From Clostridiales bacterium (GTDB lineage: Bacteria > Bacillota_A > Clostridia > Christensenellales > Aristaeellaceae): a stretch of 9,785 nt of DNA. The notes under the pieces are model-generated. The model ran no database searches. It was given only the letters and a program-made list of their open reading frames with translations, and had not been told where the DNA came from. Below are positions 1 to 7,300 of this stretch, one piece after another. The first letter of the stretch is position 1. Each line of letters starts with the position of its first letter. The position numbers were made by a program, and so were the translations under genes. The stretch lies in assembly GCA_024684665.1 (NCBI GenBank), contig JAIKWN010000054.1, positions 1-9,785 of the forward strand. The letters run 5' to 3'.

Positions 1-33
1 TTTATGCAAATCATTTCCGATCAATCTATTTCA

Positions 34-39
34 GGGAGG
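34..39 (+). promoter_or_regulatory. Ribosome binding site of cstA
   Basis: GGGAGG lies seven bases before the ATG at 47, an ideal Shine-Dalgarno spacing that fixes the start of the transporter gene. The 33 bases to its left are AT-rich and show no recognisable promoter; the promoter is probably outside the window. Confidence 0.85.
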
Positions 40-46
40 CAGAAAC

Positions 47-1711
47 ATGAACGGACTTATCATGATGCTCATTGCGATCGTCGTTCTTGGAGGCGGCTAC
101 CTGCTTTACGGCCGCTGGCTGGCCAAAACATGGGGAATCGATCCGAACGCAAAGACCCCAGCCTATGAGATGCGGGACGGCGTCGACTATGAACCCGCCG
201 ATACCGCTGTCGTTTTCGGACATCAGTTCGCGTCCATCGCCGGTGCCGGCCCGATCAACGGACCTATTCAAGCAGCCGTTTTCGGTTGGGTTCCGGTTCT
301 TCTGTGGGTTCTCATCGGCGGTGTATTCTTCGGCGCGGTACAGGATTTCTCAGCTATGTATGCCTCTGTCAAGAACAAAGGCCGCACAATCGGCTACATC
401 ATCGAGGAATACATCGGAAAACTCGGCAAAAAGCTTTTCTTGCTGTTCTGCTGGCTGTTCTGCATTTTGGTTGTCGCCGCATTTGCTGACGTGGTTGCCG
501 GCACGTTTAACGGCTTAGCAGCCGACGGTGCAAAGATCCCGTCCAACGGCAGCGTCGCAACGACGAGCATGCTCTTCATCATCGAAGCGGTTGCGCTCGG
601 CTATGTGCTCCGCTTCTCGAAGCTGAACAAATGGATGAACACCCTAATCGCTATCGGCCTCCTGGTCGCCGGCATTGCAATCGGCCTTGCACTCCCAATC
701 TATATTTCAACCGGCACCTGGCACATCATTGTATTCATCTATATTTTGATCGCTTCAGTCGTTCCTGTCTGGGCTCTCCTGCAACCCCGCGACTACCTGA
801 ACAGCTATCTTCTCGTTTTCATGATCCTGGCTGCGGTCATCGGGATCCTGGCGACCAATCCCAGTATCAATCTGCCAGCCTTTACCAGCTTCACGGTCGA
901 AGGGACCGGCAACCTCTTCCCCATTCTGTTCGTTACCATCGCCTGCGGCGCGGTTTCGGGCTTCCATTCCTTGGTCTCTTCTGGCACGGCTTCGAAGCAA
1001 ATCAAGAATGAAAAACACATGCTGCCGGTTTCTTTCGGCGCAATGCTGCTGGAATCCATGCTCGCCGTCATCGCACTGATTGCGGTCGCCAGCTTCACAA
1101 CTGGGGAAGCCGCTGCAGCTGGCTATAACACGCCCTCGCAGATTTTTGCCGGTGGCGTCGCCAACTTCCTTGCCAAGATCGGGCTGCCCCACAACGTGAT
1201 CTTTACGCTGATCAACCTCGCGGTCTCCGCTTTTGCGTTGACCTCCCTTGACTCGGTCGCCCGCGTCGGCCGCCTATCCTTCCAGGAGCTATTCCTGGAT
1301 GCCTCCATCAAGGACGACCAGATGGAACCTTGGCGCAAAGTCGCAACCAACAAGTACTTTGCGACAGTCATCACTCTCGTTCTGGCCTATATCCTCGCAA
1401 AGCTCGGCTACAAGAACATTTGGCCGCTGTTCGGCAGCGCGAACCAGCTGCTCAGCGCCCTAGCCCTCATTGCCTGCGCTGTATACTTCAAGAAGACCAA
1501 CCGCAAAGGTTGGATGCTATGGATCCCCATGGTCATCATGCTCTGTGTGACCCTGACTGCACTGATCCAGAAAATTTTCGCGCTGATTGGCGCGCCGACC
1601 CCCGGCAACCTGCTGCAGCTTGCGTTCGCCGTTGCGCTGTTCGTTCTCGGCGTGATTGTCGCCCTTCTGGGATTCAGGAAGCTCGCAGAGGATGTTCCTC
1701 AGAAAGCGTAA
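47..1711 (+). CDS. cstA: CstA-family carbon starvation protein (pyruvate/peptide transporter)
   Basis: This is a 554-residue polytopic inner-membrane transporter of the CstA family. Characterised members import pyruvate or peptides, and several are induced when preferred carbon runs out; the substrate here is not known. Family signatures are visible: an N-terminal membrane helix at about 4-21, FGHQFASIAGAGPI at 57-70, GAVQDFSAMYASVKNKGRTI at about 96-115, a loop GFHSLVSSGTASKQI from 305, TSLDSVAR near 399-406, and the WPLFGSANQLL block in the C-terminal third. Strongly hydrophobic stretches run through the whole chain. It is shorter than the E. coli proteins (about 700 residues) and closer to the compact Bacillota forms. 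The start at 47 is fixed by a GGGAGG site. The gene stands alone, followed by a hairpin terminator, so it is probably transcribed separately from rplS. No two-component sensor is visible beside it. Family assignment is firm; substrate is inference. Confidence 0.95.
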   Translation: MNGLIMMLIAIVVLGGGYLLYGRWLAKTWGIDPNAKTPAYEMRDGVDYEPADTAVVFGHQFASIAGAGPINGPIQAAVFGWVPVLLWVLIGGVFFGAVQDFSAMYASVKNKGRTIGYIIEEYIGKLGKKLFLLFCWLFCILVVAAFADVVAGTFNGLAADGAKIPSNGSVATTSMLFIIEAVALGYVLRFSKLNKWMNTLIAIGLLVAGIAIGLALPIYISTGTWHIIVFIYILIASVVPVWALLQPRDYLNSYLLVFMILAAVIGILATNPSINLPAFTSFTVEGTGNLFPILFVTIACGAVSGFHSLVSSGTASKQIKNEKHMLPVSFGAMLLESMLAVIALIAVASFTTGEAAAAGYNTPSQIFAGGVANFLAKIGLPHNVIFTLINLAVSAFALTSLDSVARVGRLSFQELFLDASIKDDQMEPWRKVATNKYFATVITLVLAYILAKLGYKNIWPLFGSANQLLSALALIACAVYFKKTNRKGWMLWIPMVIMLCVTLTALIQKIFALIGAPTPGNLLQLAFAVALFVLGVIVALLGFRKLAEDVPQKA

Positions 1712-1753
1712 AGCGCGCGGCCCTGAACGGGTATCCACTATGTCATAAAATTG

Positions 1754-1790
1754 AAAAGGCGCTAGGGCCAAAGCGGTCTTCGCGCCTTTT
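1754..1790 (+). terminator. Rho-independent terminator of cstA, possibly bidirectional
   Basis: AAAAGGCGC (1754-1762) pairs perfectly with GCGCCTTTT (1782-1790). An inner helix AGGGCC/GGTCTT with two G-U pairs extends it around the loop AAAGC. The T run on the right and the A run (AAAATTGAAAA) on the left would let it work on both strands. It sits 43 bases past the cstA stop. Confidence 0.82.
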
Positions 1791-1801
1791 CCTGTATCCA
1801 G

Positions 1802-1840
1802 CGATTAACAGAAACGATTCAGCGATTAACACGATTAACA
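1802..1840 (+). repeat. Cluster of 9-base CGATTAACA repeats upstream of the rplS promoter
   Basis: CGATTAACA occurs at 1802-1810, 1823-1831 and 1832-1840; the last two are directly tandem. A partial copy, CGATTCAG, lies at about 1815-1822. The cluster ends 24 bases before the -35 box of the rplS promoter. It may be an AT-rich upstream element, an operator for an unidentified regulator, or simply local slippage. Confidence 0.6.
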
Positions 1841-1864
1841 CGAGCACTAAACGATAAAAAAGTC

Positions 1865-1894
1865 TTGCCAAAGTAGATAATACTGTGGTATAGT
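1865..1894 (+). promoter_or_regulatory. Sigma-A type promoter of rplS (extended -10)
   Basis: TTGCCA (1865-1870) and TATAGT (1889-1894) are separated by 18 bases. TGG immediately before the -10 box gives an extended -10 (TGn). Transcription would begin near 1901, giving a leader of about 69 bases. It lies after the cstA terminator, so rplS has its own promoter here. Confidence 0.75.
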
Positions 1895-1908
1895 AGCGAA
1901 TTGTGAAG

Positions 1909-1948
1909 CGGGCGTTCCGCTGTCGGGAAAGCCGCACATGAACGTCCG
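1909..1948 (+). promoter_or_regulatory. Structured 5' leader of rplS, candidate L19 autoregulatory leader
   Basis: CGGGCGTTC (1909-1917) pairs with GAACGTCCG (1940-1948): nine pairs with one G-U. Inside, TGTCGG (1921-1926) pairs with CCG...ACA (1932-1938, one bulged C) around a short GAAAG loop. The stem ends just before the AAGGAG ribosome binding site of rplS. L19 leaders upstream of rplS are a known family in Bacillota, where the ribosomal protein is thought to bind its own mRNA. Position and shape fit, but I cannot confirm the consensus without a covariance search. Confidence 0.6.
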
Positions 1949-1952
1949 AGGA

Positions 1953-1958
1953 AAGGAG
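1953..1958 (+). promoter_or_regulatory. Ribosome binding site that decides the rplS start
   Basis: AAGGAG lies only two bases before an ATG at 1961 but eleven bases before the ATG at 1970. The first spacing is too short for normal initiation. The second is long but workable and yields the usual L19 N-terminus, MNEIIRSIE. Confidence 0.7.
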
Positions 1959-1969
1959 AAATGATCCCC

Positions 1970-2311
1970 ATGAACGAGATCATCCGTTCGATCGAGAGCG
2001 AACAGCTCAAACACGATCTGCCTGAATTCCGCGTCGGCGACACGCTGCGCGTGATGGTTAAGGTCGTGGAAGGCGAGCGCGAGCGTCTGCAGGCCTTCGA
2101 AGGCGTCTGCATCGCGCGCCGCAATGGCAGCATCCGTGAAACTTTCACGCTGCGCCGCGTTTCTTATGGCATCGGTGTGGAGCGCACGTTCCCGCTGCAT
2201 TCGCCGAGACTGGACAAGATTACGGTGCTGCGCCGCGGCAAGGTTCGCCGGGCGAAGCTGTACTATCTCCGCGGCCTCTCCGGAAAAGCCGCCAAGATCA
2301 AGGAAAGGTAA
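1970..2311 (+). CDS. rplS: 50S ribosomal protein L19
   Basis: Ribosomal protein L19 sits at the interface between the large and small subunits. The 113-residue product has the family's full length and hallmarks: the N-terminal [20 protein letters not shown], the FRVGDTLRV beta-barrel strand, the [20 protein letters not shown] segment, [21 protein letters not shown], and the basic C-terminus ending [11 protein letters not shown]. An upstream in-frame ATG at 1961 would add three residues (MIP) but is too close to the ribosome binding site. In Bacillus the gene follows trmD in the rpsP-rimM-trmD-rplS operon; here it follows cstA and has its own promoter, structured leader and terminator, so it is a single-gene unit. 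The leader suggests feedback control by L19 itself, which is inference from position. Confidence 0.97.
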   Translation: MNEIIRSIESEQLKHDLPEFRVGDTLRVMVKVVEGERERLQAFEGVCIARRNGSIRETFTLRRVSYGIGVERTFPLHSPRLDKITVLRRGKVRRAKLYYLRGLSGKAAKIKER

Positions 2312-2324
2312 TCGAAACGCCAAT

Positions 2325-2354
2325 GCCTGCCGTATCTTGCGGCAGGCTCTTTTT
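2325..2354 (+). terminator. Rho-independent terminator of rplS
   Basis: GCCTGCCG (2325-2332) pairs perfectly with CGGCAGGC (2340-2347) around a seven-base loop, followed by TCTTTTT. This is a textbook terminator 13 bases after the rplS stop. It separates rplS from rbgA, which must rely on read-through or on a promoter in the 32 bases that follow; I recognise none there. Confidence 0.9.
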
Positions 2355-2386
2355 CATCATCCCTCATCTGCGCCCAAGGAGGCTTC

Positions 2387-3340
2387 ATGACAGGCAGCAG
2401 GCAGGGCGGGGAAATCCTCGCCGGAGAACAGAAGATCAACTGGTACCCCGGCCATATGGCGAAGACAAAACGCGCGCTCATGGAACAGCTCTCCCGAGTG
2501 GATCTGGCGGTCGAACTCTGCGACGCCCGGACGCCTTCCGCCTCCCGCAATCCGGAGCTCTCCCGGCTACTCGCGGGAAAGCGGCGTCTCCTCGTGCTGG
2601 GCAAGGCGGATCTGGCGGATCCCCGGGAAACCCGCGCCTGGGTTTCGTATTACGCCTCCCATGGGGAAGACGCGATGTCCTTCGACAGCGTGCGCGGAAG
2701 GCCCAAGGACGTAATCGACCGGGCAGAAAAAGCCTGCCGGGAGGAGATCCAGAAATGGGCAGCCCGGGGCGCCCGCAAGACCGTACGCATCCTTGTGGTT
2801 GGCATTCCGAACGTCGGCAAATCAACCTTTGTGAACCGGCTGAAGGGTTCCACCATCGCAAAGACCGGAGACCGACCCGGCGTCACACGCTCCCAGCAAT
2901 GGGTGCGTATCACCCCCTGGCTGGAACTGCTTGACACTCCCGGCCTGCTCTGGCCAAACCTTTCGGATCAGGACGCGGCGCTTCGCCTCGCCTGGACAGG
3001 AACCATTGCCGACCGGGTTCTGGATACTGGGATGACCGCCATCCGCCTGCTTGAAGAACTGATGCGCCTCATTCCGGAACAGACGGTGACGCGGTTCCGC
3101 ATCCGTGACAAAGAAGCGCGCGGTCTCGCCCTGCTGCATGAAGCATGCCGTGGCCGTGGCTGGATCCTTCCCGGCGGCATGCCGGACGAGGACAGAGGCG
3201 CGGCGCTTGTTCTGGATGAATTCCGCGCCGGTCGCCTCGGGCGGCTGACGCTGGAGCCCGCACCCGAAAAAAAGAGCGGGGAACAGCAGACGGCGCAGCC
3301 AAAACCGAAGATCGCAGACGGCGGGGAGGAAAAAGTATGA
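2387..3340 (+). CDS. rbgA: Ribosome biogenesis GTPase RbgA (YlqF)
   Basis: RbgA is a cytosolic GTPase that drives late assembly of the 50S subunit. The 317-residue product shows the circularly permuted order G4-G5-G1-G2-G3. Visible are NWYPGHMAK at 18-26 (the PGHM histidine is implicated in catalysis in Bacillus), VELCDARTP at 42-50, G4 as GKAD at 72-75, the P-loop GIPNVGKST at 139-147, G2 threonine in RPGVTRSQQW at 163-172, and G3 DTPG at 183-186. A C-terminal helical domain follows, then a lysine-, glutamate- and glutamine-rich tail. The usual G4 is NKxD; here the asparagine is glycine (codon GGC at 2600-2602). The N-terminus is about 15 residues longer than in Bacillus, and no internal ATG offers a shorter start. 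AAGGAGG sits four bases before the ATG. It overlaps rnhB by four bases (ATGA), implying coupled translation. Confidence 0.95.
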   Translation: MTGSRQGGEILAGEQKINWYPGHMAKTKRALMEQLSRVDLAVELCDARTPSASRNPELSRLLAGKRRLLVLGKADLADPRETRAWVSYYASHGEDAMSFDSVRGRPKDVIDRAEKACREEIQKWAARGARKTVRILVVGIPNVGKSTFVNRLKGSTIAKTGDRPGVTRSQQWVRITPWLELLDTPGLLWPNLSDQDAALRLAWTGTIADRVLDTGMTAIRLLEELMRLIPEQTVTRFRIRDKEARGLALLHEACRGRGWILPGGMPDEDRGAALVLDEFRAGRLGRLTLEPAPEKKSGEQQTAQPKPKIADGGEEKV

Positions 3341-3957
3341 GGCGGGATCCGGAAGTGCGGCTTTCCGAGATTACGGAGATGGACCGTGCACTCTGGTCGC
3401 AGGGCGTGTCCTTCGCTGGGATCGACGAGGCAGGACGCGGTCCTCTGTGCGGTCCTGTCGCCGCCGCCTGCGTGGTCATGCCGCCGGAGCCCCTGATTCT
3501 GTATGTGGACGATAGCAAGAAGCTTTCAGAAAAGCGGCGGGAAACGCTGTATGAGGAGATCCTCAGGACAGCCGTATACGCAAAGGTCTCCCTCTCCTCC
3601 GCGGAGGAAATCGACCGGCTGAACATCCTGCAGGCAACAAAGAAAGCCATGGCGGATGCGGCCCGGGAAGCCCCGTGTTCCCTCTTCCTCGTGGACGCAG
3701 TGGCTTCCCTTGACGTTCCCGGCGAGGTGCGCGGTATCATACACGGGGACGCCCTTTGCTATTCCATCGCAGCAGCCTCTATTCTTGCCAAGGTCACGCG
3801 GGACCGGCTTCTCAGAGAACTGGACATTCAATATCCCGAATACGGTTTTGTCCGCAACAAGGGCTACGGAACGAAAGAGCATATCGAAGCCCTTAAAAAA
3901 TACGGTCCCTGCCCAGCGCACCGAAGAAGCTTCATAGGACATTTTGTAGAAGTCTGA
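3337..3957 (+). CDS. rnhB: Ribonuclease HII
   Basis: RNase HII cuts the RNA strand of RNA-DNA hybrids and starts removal of single ribonucleotides misincorporated into DNA. The 206-residue product has normal length and the expected acidic residues: D30-E31 in GIDEAGRGP, D120 in LVDAV and D138 in HGDA. DDSKKLSEKRRE at 58-69, ASILAKVTRD at 147-156 and the C-terminal YGFVRNKGYGTKEH and HRRSF segments also match the family. The third acidic motif reads LVDA where many members have VDG, a minor change beside an intact aspartate. The ATG overlaps the rbgA stop as ATGA, with GGGGAGGA seven bases upstream inside rbgA. The rplS-rbgA-rnhB order is a Bacillota signature. Confidence 0.96.
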   Translation: MRRDPEVRLSEITEMDRALWSQGVSFAGIDEAGRGPLCGPVAAACVVMPPEPLILYVDDSKKLSEKRRETLYEEILRTAVYAKVSLSSAEEIDRLNILQATKKAMADAAREAPCSLFLVDAVASLDVPGEVRGIIHGDALCYSIAAASILAKVTRDRLLRELDIQYPEYGFVRNKGYGTKEHIEALKKYGPCPAHRRSFIGHFVEV

Positions 3958-3965
3958 CTTGTCCC

Positions 3966-4354
3966 ATGCAGAAAGACAGCATTCCGAACCGCATAGGCAG
4001 CGCCAAGGGGGAAAACCGTGCTGTGCGCTATCTCGCCTCCCTCGGCTATCGCATTCTCTCCCATAATTACGCTACCTGCAGCGGTGAAATCGACCTCGTC
4101 GCCGTGGACGGGGAAACTCTGGTCTTTGCGGAGATCAAAACGCGCAGCGGTTCTTCCATGACGCCAGGGAGTATGTGACCCTGGGCAAGTAGAGGCGCAT
4201 CTGCCGCACTGCTCTGTACTAAATGCAGAAATACGGATACATTGAACGGCAGGCCTGTTTTGACGTGATCAAGATCCAGAACGGGCTGCCCTATCCCAAA
4301 CGTCTTCCCTTACAAGGGAAACGCTTTCTGAACCGGAGGCTCAGCCAATCATGA
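3966..4354 (+). pseudogene. yraN: Decayed yraN (UPF0102 family, nuclease-fold protein)
   Basis: The ORF from 3966 stops after 70 residues (TGA 4176-4178), but homology-like sequence continues in another frame. The first part matches YraN/UPF0102, a small PD-(D/E)xK-fold family of poorly known function often beside rnhB: GENRAVRYLASLGYRIL, GEIDLVAVDG and FAEIKTR, with candidate catalytic E16, D43, E56 and K58. From about 4151 the next frame reads FHDAREYVTLGK, stop, RRICRTALY, stop, MQKYGYIERQACFDVIKI, the normal second half of the family. Lesions are one frameshift (net loss of one base) near 4146-4160, TAG at 4190-4192 where a glutamine of KQRR is expected, and TAA at 4220-4222. The restored frame ends at TGA 4352-4354, overlapping the next start by four bases, so the ancestral protein was about 129 residues. 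No strong ribosome binding site precedes 3966. The 70-residue remnant keeps the nuclease motifs but is unlikely to fold fully. Confidence 0.88.
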
Positions 4355-7300
4355 ACCAGGTGAAAAACCGGAAGAGATGGATCGCGCTAGCAGCCATCCT
4401 CTGTGTGCTCCTCACCGTGCTCGTTTTTCTCCGTCCCTGGCAGAAGGACAAGCCGCTCACCGGCAACCTGCTGACAAACGGCGATTTCGCCCTTGTCTCC
4501 GGCGGCATGCCCGAGGGATGGCAGACGGGCATGTGGGTCTCCTCCCCTGGCACCTCATTCCTGGAGGCGACTGAGAAGGACGGCCACGCTTGCGTCCTTG
4601 TAGAAAACGCGGCGGAAAACGACGCCCGCTTTGAGCAGACCGTTATGGTGCGCCCGGGCAGCCTCCTGCATCTCTCTGCCCTCGTCTGCGCAGAAAGATG
4701 CGGAGACAAACTGGGCGCTAACGTTTCTTTCCTTGGAGTCTACGGGAGCAGTCTGGACTTTTCAGATACCGGCGGAGAATGGAAGCGAGCTGATCTGTAC
4801 GCCTCCGTACCCGCCGGCATGCGCGAAGTCACGGTCTGCCTCCGCTTGGGCGGCTACGGTTCCCTTGCCACTGGACGCTGCTGGTTCACGGACGCCTCTC
4901 TGGAAGAAGTCGACAGCGTCCCCGTAGGTGCGGCTTACGTCGATCTGGCGACGCCGGAACCCAGACAGGAGTCTTCTTCTTTATCCGGTAGCGCAAAGGA
5001 CACTACCATCCCGATACTGATCCTTTCCGGGATTGCCTACGTCCTGCTCTCCCTATGGCTGTTCAGAAAGCAGCCTGTCGGCGGCATTCCTGCCCTCTTC
5101 GTGCTTCTTTTGTCAGCCTTCCTCCTCCGCCTGTTCCTCGCCTTCCATGTGGAAGGATACGGCGTGGACATGGGATGCTTCTCCGCCTGGGCTGCCCGCA
5201 TGAGCGAATCCGGCCCCGCGGCTTTTTATGAAACGGGCTACTTCTGCGATTATCCACCCGCCTACATTCTCCTTCTCGGCCTTACGGGGCTTCTAGCCCG
5301 GCTTTTCAGCCTTCCCTTCTCCGGCATGGGGATGCAGGTCCTTCTGAAGCTCTCTCCCATCCTCTGCGATCTCCTGATCGCAGTCTTCTTCTGGCGCAGC
5401 CTCCGGAAGCAGAGTGAAGGCACGGCTTTCACCGCGGCGGCCCTGGTGGCCACGAACCCTGCGCTCATTGTTACGGGAAGCTGCTGGGGGCAGATCGACG
5501 CGGTCACGGCGCTCCTCCTCCTCCTCGTGCTTTCTCGGGCGCGGGAAGGGAACTGGCGTTTCGCCATCCCGCTCTTCGCACTTGCCGTGTTGACAAAACC
5601 TCAGGCCGGACTGCTCGCACCGCTCGGTCTCGCGGCGCTGGGAAAGGAAGTCTTCCCCTCCGGGGACAACCGCCGCAACGGCCTTCGCGAGATTGCGTAC
5701 GGCCTTCTTTTTGGCATCCTTGTAACCCTCGCCTTCGTCCTGCCCTTCTCGCCGCGGCAGTCCTCTCCTTTCTGGCTGGCAGACCGCTATACGCAGACGC
5801 TCGGCAGTTATAATTACGCCACCCTCAGCACCGGGAACCTTATGTTCCTCCTCGGCGGTAACTGGAAAGAAAACGCTGCAGCACTGTTCGGCCCAGTGAC
5901 CTACGGACAGTTCGGCATGGCGCTTATGATCCTGTCTTTTGCCTTCGGCCTGCTCGTATACCTGAAAGGCAAAGGCCGGCAAATGCTCTTCCCCGCGGCA
6001 GCGGTGACGCTGCAGCTGGTCTTCTGCCTGGGGAGCAAGATGCACGAGCGCTACATCGTGCCCGCGCTGCTGCTTCTGCTCATGGCCGCCTTCGAAACCG
6101 GAGATGCCCGCTTTTTTGCTTCCTTCGCTCTCGCCTCAGCGGCCTCCGCTGTGAACATTGGCGTCGTCCTGGCTTACGAATACCTGATCGCGCCGAATCT
6201 CTGGCTGGGATATCTCCTCTCCGTAGCACAGCTTCTCCCGGCAGCCCTCACCCTGTGGGCCTGCGTGGATCTTTCGCTTCTCAATCTGCCGGCCCGGCCT
6301 CTTCCTCAGTGCTCCCCCATGCATGCCCACGCCGCCCCGGCGGACTCCGGCGAAACAGGCACGGCACAGGATGAAAACGAGCGTCTCCGCCAGATCCTCA
6401 TGGAGGAAGACGGCGTCATGCCGCGGCCTTCCCGCACTACCCTGCTTTCCATGCTTTTCGTCACTTTAGTCTACGCTGCTGTCGCTTTTTACGACCTGGG
6501 CACGACGAAAGCCCCACAGACCGGCTATGCTTCCACCCGGGAAGGGGAGGAAATCCTTCTGGATCTCGGAGAAACACTGGACGGTTTTCACTTCTATTAC
6601 TACGGCGGCATTTCAGACACTCAGTTTTCCGTCAGCACTTCCGCTGACGGGGATACCTGGTCGGAGCCTGTCCGCGCCTTCTTCGACCGGGGTGAGTGCT
6701 TCAAATGGCAGGCGCTGCGCAGGCCCTCTCTTGACGAAGACGGCATAGCCACCGGAGCATCCGGCGGCATGCTGAACCTCGCGGGGCGCTATATTCGCAT
6801 CATATTCGACGGAGCAGGCTCCGCCCTCTGGGAGACAGCCGCGGTGGACGGCAGCGGAAAACCATATCCCATCGCTTCCGTTACCTCTTCCGGCGCTCTC
6901 GAAAACCGGGCGGATGATCCCGCAAAAGTATGTGACGAGCAGAATACGGTTCCGGAGAAACCTTCCTACCAGAACAGCATGTACTTTGACGAGATCTATC
7001 ATGCCCGCACGGGATACGAGCATGCCCATGCCCTTCCGATGTACGAGACCACACATCCGCCCCTGGGCAAGGATCTGATGGCGCTTTGCATCCGTCTTTT
7101 CGGCATGACGCCCTTTGCCTGGCGGCTGGCTGGATGCCTTGCCGGCATCCTCATGCTGCCGGTCCTATGGCTTCTGGCCCTGCGGCTTCTGAAAAGCCAA
7201 CGGGCAGCCCTACTTTCCTGCGTCCTGTTCGCCTGCGACTGCATGCACTTCACCCAGACCCGCATCGCCACGATTGACAGCTTCCCCGTTCTCTTCATGC

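Noticed and set aside
1961..1969. The ATG at 1961 as the rplS start
   Set aside because: It is only two bases from the Shine-Dalgarno sequence; the ATG at 1970 gives the usual L19 N-terminus.
3069..3740. A 223-residue minus-strand open frame across rbgA and rnhB
   Set aside because: It is the antisense of two well-identified genes, has serine- and arginine-rich low-complexity content, and shows no start signal or family motif.
3966..4178. The 70-residue frame as an intact small gene
   Set aside because: It ends in the middle of a known fold, and the remainder of that fold continues in another frame with two further stops.
4190..4222. Stop-codon recoding (TAG and TAA read as amino acids)
   Set aside because: Other genes here end normally at TAA and TGA, TAG is not used inside any intact gene, and a frameshift is also present, so decay is the simpler explanation.
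5293..6045. A 250-residue minus-strand open frame inside the glycosyltransferase gene
   Set aside because: It lies opposite the membrane domain of a gene with clear family motifs, is rich in charged residues typical of antisense reads of hydrophobic GC-rich genes, and matches no family I recognise.
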